64,000 nt of DNA from Malania oleifera (Eukaryota; Streptophyta; Magnoliopsida; Santalales; Ximeniaceae), in contig NC_080417.1 in the NCBI RefSeq assembly GCF_029873635.1, forward strand, positions 32,662,214-32,726,213, written 5' to 3'. Every line of letters begins with the position of its first letter. Position 1 is the first letter of the stretch. The notes below the pieces were generated by a model. The model ran no database searches. It was not told the DNA's origin and was given only the letters and a program-made list of their open reading frames with translations. This document shows positions 22,541 through 32,953 of the stretch, one piece after another. A program made the translations under genes and the position numbers.

Positions 22541-23519
22541 TGTTAGACCAAGTGGTTAAGGGTCTTTCATTCCAACTATGTTTTGATGACAACAACCCAT
22601 TAGCAGTTCTTTAGGGCTACTGACCTTTTTCTCTAGTCGTGTTCAACTGCACAGAATGGCACCAAAGCAAATAAGTTTCAAATAAGCCAAAAGCAACTCA
22701 TGACATGACCAAAAGTTCAGCCACTCAAAGCTTTCATGGACTCTACATCATATGCAAGTGTTCTAAATATTGAGTGTGAAAGTGAGAGATATTATTTTGT
22801 AAATCCCTTGCTGACAAATGTCAAGCAGCAGGGATCATTAAATGCAGCAGAACGACTAGTTTTTCCCTTGTCTTGCATCAATAAATACCTAACGACTCTC
22901 TAGCACCCAGCTTGCCCATTTGGTGTTTAAATAAGCGTTATTGCATTTACTTCAAAAAAAGAAAGCTCATTCACTTATTAAAATCATTTATTGTTCTTTC
23001 ACTCTAGGTTTTCCCTCATACTCACTTGCCCTCTTCTTACTGCTCTTGCTCTTGTTTTACTCCATTGAAAAGAGGACATAGTGTGAGGATATTGTGGTGA
23101 TACTCAGCTCAAAGGGAGCATTTAATATTGTATTCACCTCTTATAGACTACTGTATAGAAAGGCCCTTTGTGAGCCATTGTAGGGTATCTCTGAGTGAGT
23201 ATCACGTTGAAGCTCTTTGTGAGCAATTGTGTGTATTGGCTTCTCAGCCTGAAGGAGGATCGTACAGTAGATTTTGGAAATCCTTGCGTTGGTCTCAAGG
23301 CGTGGACGTAGGCAGGGTGCCGAACCATGTTAATATCGACGTGTTAAGTTTCTCTTCTCTACTCTCTCTTTTATATTGCTCATTCATTACCATTTGCTGC
23401 ACTTTTATATTGGGATATTATGCACTTGTTCTTGGCAAGATTTTTGTGTGTGTAGAAAATTTGCATATCCGCGAGAAACGTCTATTCACCCCTCCTCTAG
23501 ACGCTCAACTGGGCCAACA
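22541..23519 (+). repeat. S1 3' LTR
   Basis: LTR of 979 bp, TGTTAGACC to GGGCCAACA, about 93% identical by eye to the shared parts of 6438-7863. It keeps the TATA-like TTTAAATAAG (near 22926) but not the palindrome array found in the other copy. GATTT follows. Confidence 0.93.
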
Positions 23520-23524
23520 GATTT

Positions 23525-23768
23525 TAATTTTTTACATAAAATGACTTGCGAGATTTTCTTATTTTCATCACTGCCAGTCGAAACCGTCAACGATTTGGAT
23601 TTTAACCCTTCCATTTTTCACCATTTTACCGTTATTGGGCCGCGGTTACACAAAACCGTCGATGGTTTTTCTGGCCTCCCACCAAACTGTCGATGGTTTG
23701 GTCTACACCGAACCATCTTCCATATTTTCTTTGTTTTTCTTACTATTTCTATTTTCCGAGTCTTCACA
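23525..23768 (-). repeat. G1 5' LTR, outer piece
   Basis: Continuation of the G1 LTR after S1. It ends with GTCTTCACA (minus-strand start TGTGAAGAC), matching the inverted end at 4438. It holds the G1 palindrome block: ACCGTCAACGATTT, ACCGTCGATGGTTT and CTGTCGATGGTTT at about 23586-23705. Confidence 0.78.
23586..23705 (-). promoter_or_regulatory. G1 LTR palindrome block (AAACCGTCGATGGTTT type)
   Basis: Three to four copies of ACCGTCGATGGTTT-like near-palindromes. The same motif class occurs in G2 at 26465-26569 and 31438-31575. A TATA site could not be fixed because S1 interrupts the region. Confidence 0.6.
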
Positions 23769-24152
23769 TACTTATGTACACCTTTTGATGACGTCAAAAG
23801 GGGGAAAAGTTTTTTAGCAAAATTCGTAATGTATAACTCAATTGTAACTTGTGCTCACCTACCTTTTTGATTTTCAAGAGTGGATTAGAATTGAAAAGTG
23901 GGAGAATATTTCAAAAATGGGGAAAATATACTCAAAACTCATATTCTATACTCACCCATATTTTGGTTTTAAGTTTGATTTAAAGTTTAATGTGGCTGGT
24001 GTTTAAAATTTATCTGTTTTAACTCACATTAATCCTAAAACACAGTATAATACCTTTACACAACTATTGTTATAAATGTGTATCATATGACACACTTTAT
24101 CTGAAAATAATTTCAAAGGCATATTCAACACTAAATGCAAAAAGGGAGATAT
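23769..24152 (+). other. S4 polypurine-tract region (remnant)
   Basis: Non-coding stretch with repeated purine runs (CAAAAGGGGGAAAAG near 23797, AAAAGTGGGAGAA near 23893, AAAAATGGGGAAAA near 23914, and AAAAAGGGAGAT at 24139-24152 touching the LTR). This is the 3' untranslated part of an older plus-strand Sirevirus. Its coding part is not in the window, because G1 occupies the DNA to the left. Confidence 0.65.
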
Positions 24153-25415
24153 TGTTGGTTTTTTTAAGCGTGATCCCATTTTGATAATGACAAACACAAA
24201 GCATCTCAATCGTGCTTTAAGTATATTCACATGATTGACCTTGAGAAAGCATAATGACCGATGCAAAATGGAACTCATGAAGCATTCAAGATGACACATA
24301 ACTTGGCATATTCCATGAAGTATTTGAAAGGCAAGAGTTGAAGACATAAAGAATTTTCATTTGTATTGCATTTAGGCTTAATTGTAATCGCAAGTCTTAA
24401 TGAATTTGAAGTCAAGCTCATACTTGACCTTAGATAGACCCTAGGGAATTAAAATTTTCATAGAAACATCATTTTACTAAATCTCTAAACTATTTCAAAA
24501 GACATAAAATGAGTTTGAACATGAAAAATCCCAAAATATCAAGATTGCAAAGCAGTCGGGTGATCGAATGCTCTATCTGGGTGACTGAACCTCAAGTCGT
24601 ATGATCCGGGAGATCAGATCATCATTCTGGGCGACCAAAAATCACTAGAAAGGATTTTTCCTACAATCCAAGTGACTGAACCTCAATTCGGTCGACCGAA
24701 ACTCTCGGTAAAAGCCAATATTGGCTCTTAAATGGTCATATTTTTTTAAATAAAATATCCCCAACAGTCATATTTCTATTTTTCCTATAAATATAAGACT
24801 TGGCGAGTTAGAGAACACTTATGAACAATCTTTGAATACTCTTGAATCCTTGAGCAACATTTTAACATATCTCTCACTTCAATCCTATTCTTGTTATTTC
24901 CAAAAATCATTTGAGAACACCATCCTAACTTTATTGCGCTTCAAATTTTATTCACTGAGAGTGTTTTAGTATTTGTATTTCCATTGTACTCATTAGCTCT
25001 TGAAGGAGCACTCTTGTACACAACTCATTTGCTTTTCCTATTCAATATTCACAGTTCAAGTTGGAATTGTGCCAAGCAAGGGTTTTTTATCGGAGAGGTA
25101 TCTCTGCCCACAATGAGGGTTGTAAGAGGTAGCTCCACCTTGATTGAAGGAGCTAGCAGTGGAAATCCTCAAGTGGTTGTCTTGAGGCAAGGACATAGGC
25201 GGGTATAGCCAAACCTTGTAAAATCACAGTGTTGTTTTCTCTATCCCTATACTCCTTTAATTTCTACACTTGTATGCTTATATATTTGTAGTATTTGTGA
25301 ATTCTTCATAAACCCAAAACTCAACTTGATTTAGATTGATAAATATGTTAAATATTTGACCTAATTTTTTAAATATCCAATTCACCCCCCTCTTGGGATA
25401 TCATCAATTCTAACA
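24153..25415 (+). repeat. S4 3' LTR (older Sirevirus)
   Basis: About 1.26 kb from TGTTGGTTTT to TCTAACA, preceded by a polypurine tract. It includes a palindrome array at 24552-24715, a TATA box TATAAATA at 24786-24793, and an end region (CACCCCCCTCTTGGG) close to that of other Copia LTRs here. No partner LTR is visible, so age cannot be judged. Confidence 0.72.
24552..24715 (+). promoter_or_regulatory. S4 LTR palindrome array (GGTCGACCGAAAC type)
   Basis: Degenerate repeats of GGGTGATCGAATG, GGGTGACTGAACC, GGGCGACCAAAA and TCGGTCGACCGAAAC, about 70 bases upstream of TATAAATA. Confidence 0.6.
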
Positions 25416-25891
25416 CTTATGCCCTAGTATGCATATGCAATTTTCTCAATTCTTGCTCAATAAACATGTGTGAAATGGAACTACAAGAGTTACAATAAAT
25501 ACTACCTCAAACACTCCCCATTACATATGATTTTACATTTGCATCCATTGGTATGTGCTTGAGATCTCTTGAGTGAGTGTCCTCTTGATCTTTGCCTATG
25601 AGAATGTTTGCTTAATCTTTACACAAAAACCCATATTTGTGTGATTTCACCACTTATACCTGTCACAACTTAGTATGCAAATATCAGTTTAACTTAGAAC
25701 CACTAATGGGTTGTTACCATCAAAATACGACAATTAAGATCATATAGCTACTTAGGCTAACAACTTTCATATAATTGTTGGGGATTGTTTCTTTATTTTC
25801 ATCATTAAGTGTTGCATGTGTTTGATCCTATATATATTCTGTTGTGCAATTCGTTTTCACAATAGTTACAAATTAGGCTAATGTAATTAAC
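25416..25891. other. Unassigned spacer
   Basis: No gene seen. AT-rich DNA between the S4 LTR and the left X LTR, with a stretch near 25710-25770 that loosely recalls Sirevirus LTR sequence in reverse orientation. The end (25864-25912) is similar to 33942-33990. Confidence 0.5.
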
Positions 25892-26362
25892 ATTGCTACA
25901 AGAATTGCACTATTAAACTGTCCTTCGACCGTGACCACTTGAAAGGAATCAAATAAGAATGAATTGAAGGACCCAAAGCATACTATGGGGGATCACTTCG
26001 ATGCCTAAGTTAGGGAATGGGAGGTTTAGATTGCAATAGTAAATGAAGAGTGAGTAAGATGAGATGCTTACCTTCTCCTGGGATCCCCTTTTTATAGTGA
26101 AGAAGGAGGATTCCCCTTCTGCTTGGTATTTATGAGCGTGTCATTATACTTAGGGGGGTTATAGGTGACTCATCATTATGCTTAGGGGGGTTATGGGTGA
26201 CTTAAAGCGGTTATGCAGGACATCAATAGTTGCTTTTGTAACCGCATTGGGGGTTATGGATAACCTAAAGGCGGTTATATTAGACATCAAATGCTATCCA
26301 ATGTTGGCCTTACAATTATTTGCCCTTATGGGCATACCTGTCAATTTTGGGTGTATTAGTTG
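25892..26362 (-). repeat. X left LTR (old Gypsy element), interrupted by G2
   Basis: Roughly 450 bp aligning by eye at about 80% with 32954-33446. Shared landmarks include CCACTTGAAAGGAATCAAA, GGGGGATCA, GATGCCTAAG and GGTTATGGATAAC. G2 begins before the LTR end, so this copy is incomplete. Confidence 0.7.
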
Positions 26363-28120
26363 TGTAGTAACCCAAATCCAAAAAATAAAATAAAAATAAA
26401 TAAAAGAAAAGGGAAATAAATAAAGGAGATGAAAAATAAGAAAACGATGAAAGAAAGGACAAAATCGTCGACAGTTTCCTCTAGAAAGGCTCTCGGGATT
26501 CTCTAGCTCAGGTTTTCCGTCAATGGTTTTAGGGTGGCTACAAAAATCATCGACGGTTTTCTGCAAGGACAACTCACGTATAAATAGATCTTAGGTCATT
26601 TTTTTTTAGAAAATTCATTCTCTCTCCGCTCCGAATCTCTCTCTTCTCTCTCCCTCCTCTAAGTCTCCTGGTAGCTCCCGGGTGCTCCACGATCCCTTCT
26701 CCCTCTTCCCGGCACATAGGTCGTCAATCCTCAGTAGATTTAAGTGACTAGGGTTTCGATTTTTTTGTTCATTTTGGGTCGTTTTCGGAAGAACAGGTAA
26801 GGGGAATAAGTTATACCAGTTTTTATTAATTTTGAACTGGTTAAATTCAAGTATGTAAATCTATATATATGTATGCTTTTCTAAACAGTTTAGGCATTTT
26901 AAAAATGGTGGTTTTTGAATATAAATCATATTTGGGAAAAAACCAATGTGGCATGAGATTAAATCTTCATAATTAATTATTTGTGAATATTGTTTGGTTG
27001 TGAATACTGTCTTCTTGTTGATACTGTTTGATTGTGAATACTATCTAGTTGTGAAAACTATTGTAAATGCATTGATATGTCTAGATGATTTGTTTTGTGT
27101 GGTTATTCGCGTATTTCACAATATAATGTTGGCAGGCCTGAGGAACTCTCATTATATTGCCTTGAGTATAAATAACAATATAACGTTGGAAGACCTGAGG
27201 AGTTCGTTATATTTTCATTTGTATAAGTAGGAGTAAAATGTTGGCAGGCCTAAGGAGTTCATTTTACTGATGTACTGTGGATAGGTCATGGTGAATATGT
27301 AACTGTGGATGGTGGTTTGGAATAACTTGAGTAGTATCCTGTGTGGATGTGAATCTTGTATGGATGTAAATGGAATGTACTATATCCTGTGTGGATTTGT
27401 TGTGATGTATGTGTATACATGATCTCTATGGTATGATTAATGTTGGATGTGCATGGGAACATGTGTGTGAATTAAATTGCATGTATATTTATGGCAAAGT
27501 AAAACTCTCCACCCGAGGGCTTACTGAGTAAAGTGAGTGCCCTGATAAGTATCAGTTGTAGTCGCACCCAAATTAAAGGGTAAGGTTACATACGATATTA
27601 GAGCAAAAGAGAGTTACATGTATAGGCATGTAATCTCCCCAATCCTCGGGAACTTTTGCTATAAATATTGGTTATGTATGTGTGAGTACAGCTTGTATAC
27701 GTTTTCTCAATTGATGTTGATTAACAAATGATTGTATTTTATATTTACTAAAACTCATCTGCCACACATTGTTATAATTTATTCCATTCTTACTAAAAAG
27801 TGTCTCACCCCAGTAAATTATTAATTTTTTCAGGTCTTTTTGGTGATTGAGCTTAGCAAGCTCCAGGGCAGGGTTTAGTTTTTGGGTAATTATAAGTGGT
27901 TCTAAGATATGATTTATTTTAAAGTTATGTTTAAATTCCTGGTTATGTAATATAAAGTGAATGGATACACTTTTCGGAATATTTAGATAATACTCTGGTA
28001 TTTTATTTGAAGTAGTTATTTATTATTTTCTAATGCGTGATTGGTATTATGGTATCAAAGACGTATGCATGGAACACATAACATACCTCGGGCCCTACCT
28101 GGCGGGTTCAGGGCATTACA
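26363..28120 (+). repeat. G2 5' LTR
   Basis: 1758 bp, TGTAGTAACCC to GGGCATTACA. It contains a palindrome block (26465-26569), TATAAATA at 26579-26586, a CT-rich leader, two short tandem-repeat tracts (about 26985-27060 and 27110-27265), and the conserved Gypsy LTR block on the plus strand near 27763-27812. Confidence 0.85.
26465..26586 (+). promoter_or_regulatory. G2 5' LTR palindrome block and TATA box
   Basis: AAATCGTCGACAGTTT, CCGTCAATGGTTTT and AATCATCGACGGTTTT lie directly upstream of TATAAATA (26579). The last motif ends only about ten bases before the TATA box, the tightest spacing in the window. Confidence 0.7.
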
Positions 28121-28123
28121 AGG

Positions 28124-28134
28124 TGGTATTAGAG
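28124..28134 (+). other. G2 primer-binding site
   Basis: TGGTATTAGAG starts three bases after the LTR end. Similar to the initiator Met-tRNA primer complement. Confidence 0.7.
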
Positions 28135-28284
28135 TTTTAGGTTGTTAGGTCCTACAGACTTTAGGAGGATTAATACCTAAGTATAGGTTTGAGTTAGGAT
28201 GAGGATACGTACGGGTAGATTAAGATATTGATAGGAACTTGAGTTTTGTTTCGTAGCCTGGAGACAAAAATTTCTTGACGGACT

Positions 28285-29235
28285 TCTATGATTTTTTTGA
28301 ATCAATCGACGGTTTCAGAAAACCATGGTAAATCCATTGATGGTGATGTTTCCAAGCAGGTTTAGCTTGGCCAGTTAGTGAAGAGATTAGGCAGGACCCT
28401 GAGGGATAAAACTATCCACTTGTAAACCATGGTTGTTCGATAGATCAATTTATTCATCTGAAACCCTCTGCTTTTGCGGGTGGCATCGACCCAATCCTAG
28501 CTGAAAGTTGGGTGCACAAGATGGAGAAGATATTGACGGTGCTGGGTTGCACTGAGAAGAAGAAGGTTCTCTTCGCCACCTTCAAGCTGACAGGAGAGGC
28601 TGAGCCGTGGTGGCTGGCGGTGAAGCTGTTGGAAGAGCATCGGGCAGTACCTACTGTTATGACATGGAGGTGTTTCAAGCATGTCTTCTATGGCTGTTAC
28701 TTCCCCGCCACCACTAGGGTTGCGAAGGTGGAGGAAGTTTTCAACTTGACTCAGGGGCACCTTACCGTTCAGCAGTACACTACTAGGTTCGTGGATCTTT
28801 CTCGCTTCGCCCCCTTCATGGTCCTAGATAAATACCAAAAGGTGAGGAGGTTTAAAAGAGGCATGAAGAAAAGGATCCATGAGCATGTAGCAGTCTTGTA
28901 GATATAAGACTTCTCAGAACTGGTGGATAAAGCCACTGTTGTAAAGTCGAGTCTGTAGCGAGGTGTAGGGATGTCAGAGCAGAAGAAGAGACCCATGTCT
29001 CCCAACTCCCATGCAAATGTTAGACAAGGTTCATGGAGGGGGGGACAGAGATACTGGGGGTCAGAGGTTAGATAGGACTGATCAAGACTATCAAGAGAAT
29101 TCATCACGCCCCTACAGTCCTAGATGTAATCGGAGGCATTTGGGGAAAATGCCAAGGTCGGAATATTGTGTGTTATCGGTGTGGCATATACGGCCTTATC
29201 ACTTGGGATTGTCGGGGACTGCCGACCAATGCACC
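28285..29235 (+). pseudogene. G2 gag region (fossil)
   Basis: Gypsy gag remnant. The 28512-28901 piece has FATFKLTGEAEPWWLAVK, a YFPATTRVAKVEEVFNLTQG segment and TTRFVDLSRFAPFMV, all typical of plant chromovirus gag. A decayed nucleocapsid knuckle region (CYRCGIYG) follows near 29165-29220. The leader at 28290-28345 carries further ATCGACGGTTT-like copies of the G2 LTR motif. Confidence 0.78.
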
Positions 29236-29789
29236 TATCACGCCTCGAACCCCAAAATGGGACCCAAGGGTGAAAATGTACTCTAACCTGTCCCTGTATC
29301 TAATAAAACATCCAAGGATATAGTACAATGGATAAGGGTCCGACCCCGTGGGGTTCCCAAGCACCCTAAACACATCCAAACACAATCATATACGCATTAA
29401 AAAAACGTCATTCTATAACAACATATACAGTACCATACCAGAGTCTATACAAGAGCAAAAACAAGCTCTATCAAAACATACAAACGGGTGCCCAAATACA
29501 TCTCAAAATGGCGACCCACCAAAAATACAGTCCTAGCACTTACCCAGCGCTAACCGCAGTACACTTGCCACTACGCTCCCTACACCAGGATGCTAGTTCC
29601 AGTTACTCGAAGGAACTGTAAAAATGTACGTACAGTAGGGGTGAGCCACCTCTCAGTAAGGAAGAACACAAGTTATATCGGTGTGTGGCATTTGAGTGTT
29701 ATCATGATACACTAACATGCATGGATCAATAGTCAAAACAATCAAAACAGTTCCAATCTTTTCACAAACCAAGCAATACAATGTGGTGT

Positions 29790-30060
29790 CGTCACACCCT
29801 TCAACTCGAAGCCGGACTATCTGGTGGTATTTCACACCCTTCGATAAAAATCGGTGATCTGGTGGTATTTCCCACCCTTTGGCCAACGCCGACAGTCTGT
29901 TGATATTCCACACCCTTTGGCAAATGCCGATTCCCCCAGTAACCTGGCATAGCATCAGCGTTGAACCAATGCAGATCTGGTGTTCGAACACCCTTTAGCT
30001 CGAAAGTCAGCCAATCTAGTGGTATTGCGCACTCTTCTGCAAAAGCCAGATTTTCAAACC
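29790..30060. repeat. Minisatellite in solo Gypsy LTR
   Basis: Five to six degenerate units of roughly 40-45 bp, each with a TTCACACCCTTCG-like core followed by a GCCGAT-like core and CTGGTGGTATT. Imperfect, non-coding. Confidence 0.7.
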
Positions 30061-30778
30061 TAGAACAATTCAAAACCCTGTTCCTATTTCACCAAGATAC
30101 AACATATGCATGCTCATATAACCCAGCAAACCACACCCATTTGGTAATCTAAATCATGGTTTTCCAAAAAAATACAGTTTAAACAAGTCAAGGCACGACC
30201 ATCCCAATAACAGAGTATAAATCAACATATATCCTCGATTTTCAATAAAACTAGGGATGCAGCCCGTCGCCCCCTTTTCCCAATACTGTAATAATGAAAA
30301 ACCCATAGTTTTCCCTATTAGATCCCCCCAAATGAGAAGCCAAAACACACACAGAACCGTGGACCATAGTTCCACTGAGTCTGATTTCAAAAATAACCGA
30401 TATAAACATAGTTCCCTTTACCTTTTCCCTGAATAACAAATCCCGAACTCCAAGGCCCCTAAACAGCGAACCAAGTTCCAAAACCTACAACTCATAGTAC
30501 AGAATATGCTCACAAGATAGTTACCTACAAAACTATTGGATTAGAATTGAAAACCGAGCCTTACCTCGATTTTTCACCGAAACCTGAAAATCTCTGAAAT
30601 GAGATTCCAATCCATAGAAATTGCAGAGAATCCTTCTACGATCCTTGTGGTAACTTTAGATTCCTGATTCCAGCAACAATCGGCGAAGAAATCTAGAAAG
30701 AGAGAATGTAGGGAGAGTTCTAGAGAGAGAGAGAGAGATAGGATTGAAGTTTTCTTAGTGAGGAAGTAAATGAATTTC

Positions 30779-30990
30779 TATTTATAACCCTTTGACCTGG
30801 ACCAATTCGTCGACGAAATGGTGTTCTCGTTGATGAATCTTCCACTACCTTCGTTGACGAATCGATGGCCTTGTCGACGAATCTGGGATCTCCGATTTTT
30901 CCGAAACTCCTCGGCTTCTCCTCGTCGACGAGTCTTTGAATTTCTTCAACGAGAAGAACAAAGGCTTCGTTGACAATATCTGACTTCGTC
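30779..30990 (-). promoter_or_regulatory. Solo Gypsy LTR: palindrome array and TATA box
   Basis: About eight variants of TTCGTCGACGAA (for example ATTCGTCGACGAAATGG at the left edge and TCCTCGTCGACGAGTC further right) at 30805-30990 lie just upstream, in minus-strand sense, of TATAAATA (30779-30786). The motif is the one seen in the Copia element S1, although the two elements belong to different superfamilies. Confidence 0.7.
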
Positions 30991-31339
30991 GATGAAATAT
31001 GCCAAATTCCCAATTTGCCCCTCTTATTTATTTAAACCTAGTTATCATGGTTCGGGTTCTTACAACACCCGCTTTTGATCAAAATCAGAGGAATAATTTG
31101 GTGCCTCGCGGTGGACTGTCTCGTGTCTATACATTTGCCCCAACTGAGATAGATACTGCTAAAGGCACATGTAACGTGTTTATGTTTGGAATAAATAATA
31201 AGTTTCATTTGATTCTGGATGATCCAATTATTCACATGCTAGAATAGATTAAAATGTGTGAAATGTGGTTAGTTAATTTCTAAATTCGTGAAAATGATTG
31301 GTTAGAAAATTTCGAGGATGAAATTTTATGAGGAGAGAA

Positions 31340-31618
31340 TGTAGTAACCCAAATCTAGAAAATAAAATAAAAATAAATAAATAAATGGAAATAAATAAAG
31401 GAGAGGAAAAATAAAAAAATGGCGCAGGACATGACAAAACCATCGATGGTTTGGGGAACCCCAAACAAAACCGTCGATGGTTTCCTAAAAAAAGGCTCTT
31501 GGGATTCTTTAGCTCAAGTTTTCCGTCGATGGTTTCAAGGTGGCCAGGAAAACCGTCGATAGTTTTCTGTGGGGACAACTCACTTATAAATAGATCTTAG
31601 GTCATTTTTTTTAGAAAA

Positions 31619-31674
<56 letters not shown>

Positions 31675-32700
31675 TCTGAATCTCTCTCTTCTCTCTCCCT
31701 CCTCTAAGTCTCCTGGTAACTCCCCGAGTGCTCCACGATCCCTTCTCCCTCCTCCCAGTGCGTAGGTCATCAATCCTTGGCAGATTTAAGCGGCTAGGGT
31801 TTCGATTTTTCCATTCATTTCGGGTCATTTTCAAAAAAACAGGTAAAGGGAATAAGTTATACCACTTTTTATTAATTTTGAACTGGTTAAATTCGAGTAT
31901 GTAAATCTATATATATATATATATATATATATGATTTTTTGAATGATTTAGGAATTTGAAAAATGGTGGTTTTTGAATATAAATCATATTTGGGAAAAAA
32001 CTAGTGTGGCATGAGATTAAATCTTCATAAATAACTAGTTGTAAATACTATTTGGTTGTGAATATTGCTTGTGAATATTGTCTGGTTGTGGATACTGCTT
32101 GATTGTGAATACTGTCTGGTTGTGAATACTATTGTAAATGCATTGATGTGTCTGGATGATTTGATTTTTTTTGGTTATTCATGTATTTCACAATATAACG
32201 TTGGCAGGCCTGAGGAGTTCGTTATATTACCCTGAGTATAAATAACGATATAACGTTGGCAGGCCTGAAGAGTTTGTTATATTGTCATTTATATAAGCAG
32301 GGGTAAAACATTGGCAGGACTGAGGAGTTCGTTTTACTGATTTACTGTGGATAGTTCATGGTGAATGTGTAACCATGGATGGTGGTTGGGAATGACTTGA
32401 GTAGTATCCTGTGTGGATGTGAATGGAATGTATTATATCCTGTGTGGATGTGTTGTGATGTATGTATATATGTGGATCTCTATGGTATGATTAATGTTCG
32501 ATGTGCATGGAACACGTGTGTGGATTAAATTGCATGTATATTTATGGTAAAGTAAAACTCTCCGCCTGAAGGCTTATTGACTAAAGTGAGTGCTTTGATA
32601 AGTATCAGTTTAAACTGCACCCAAATTAAAGGGTAAGGTTACATATGGTATTAGAGCAAACGGGCGTTACATGTATGGGCGTGTAATCTCCCCAATCCTT
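31340..32700 (+). repeat. G2 3' LTR (incomplete)
   Basis: Matches the first three quarters of 26363-28120, starting TGTAGTAACCC after the purine run AGGAGAGAA. It has a palindrome block at 31438-31575 (CCATCGATGGTTTGG, ACCGTCGATGGTTTCC), TATAAATA at 31585-31592, a long CT repeat at 31624-31671, and the same tandem repeats (32035-32135 and 32185-32335). Confidence 0.82.
31624..31671. repeat. (CT)n microsatellite
   Basis: About 48 bases of pure CT, thirty bases downstream of the G2 TATA box. It is expanded compared with the short CT-rich stretch in the partner LTR. Confidence 0.95.
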
Positions 32701-32953
32701 GGTAGGGTCTCATGAGCGGTGCTCATCAAATGGGCCGTTGTTGGTCTAAACATGTTAAATCATGTCGTTGGGATTCATGTCATTGGGATTTGCGCCATTA
32801 GGGTTGGTGCACCATGAGTCTATACATTCCTTCCTTCCTTTCCTTAGCCACGTCATCCAAGTCCCTCAAAATTTTCCTTTTCAGATTGGTCTGACTCCTT
32901 CTCGTGGTCATAAGATAGGAAAACTCCTAAGGATTCCCACAGATGTTGCCAAC
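32701..32953 (-). other. X leader and primer-binding site
   Basis: Non-coding DNA between the incomplete G2 LTR and the right X LTR. In minus sense, GTTGGCAACATCTGTGGGAA at 32933-32952 adjoins the LTR and resembles a decayed TTGGCGCCGTCTGTGGGAA primer site, known from Tat/Retand-type Gypsy elements. No coding part of X remains. Confidence 0.55.

Larger units (their letters stand above)
6438..23519 (+). mobile_element. S1: Sirevirus-type Ty1/Copia element containing nested S2
   Basis: Plus-strand Copia element with two LTRs (6438-7863 and 22541-23519), each starting TGTT and ending CCAACA, flanked by the 5-bp target duplication GATTT (6433-6437 and 23520-23524). Order: LTR, Met-tRNA primer site, long gag with two zinc knuckles, protease, integrase, RT, RNase H, a third ORF, four polypurine tracts, LTR. 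Integrase before RT makes it Copia. The long gag, the third ORF and the repeated polypurine tracts are the Sirevirus (Maximus/SIRE) hallmarks. S2 sits inside it at 9906-17641. It is broken, with several interruptions in its frames. Shared LTR parts differ by about 7% by eye, suggesting insertion some millions of years ago. Confidence 0.93.
29236..31064 (-). repeat. Solo Gypsy LTR (Tekay/Del-like) inside G2
   Basis: About 1.83 kb with one end CACGCCTCGAACCCC (plus strand) and the other TTCGGGTTCTTACA, i.e. TGTAAGAACCCG in minus sense. The flanks GCACC and ACACC fit a 5-bp target duplication with one change. It contains the conserved Gypsy block near 29640-29690, a minisatellite (29790-30060), a TATA box (30779-30786) and a TTCGTCGACGAA array (30805-30990). 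No internal domain adjoins it, so it looks like a recombination remnant. Confidence 0.78.
26363..32700 (+). mobile_element. G2: reduced Ty3/Gypsy element inside X
   Basis: Plus-strand element with LTRs starting TGTAGTAACCC at 26363 and 31340, a Met-tRNA-like primer site after the first LTR, and a gag remnant. No pol is visible: internal DNA totals only about 1.4 kb once the solo LTR at 29236-31064 is removed. The second LTR is incomplete at its 3' end, so the target duplication cannot be confirmed. LTR divergence appears near 10%, older than S1 to S3. It is broken and non-autonomous. Confidence 0.8.
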
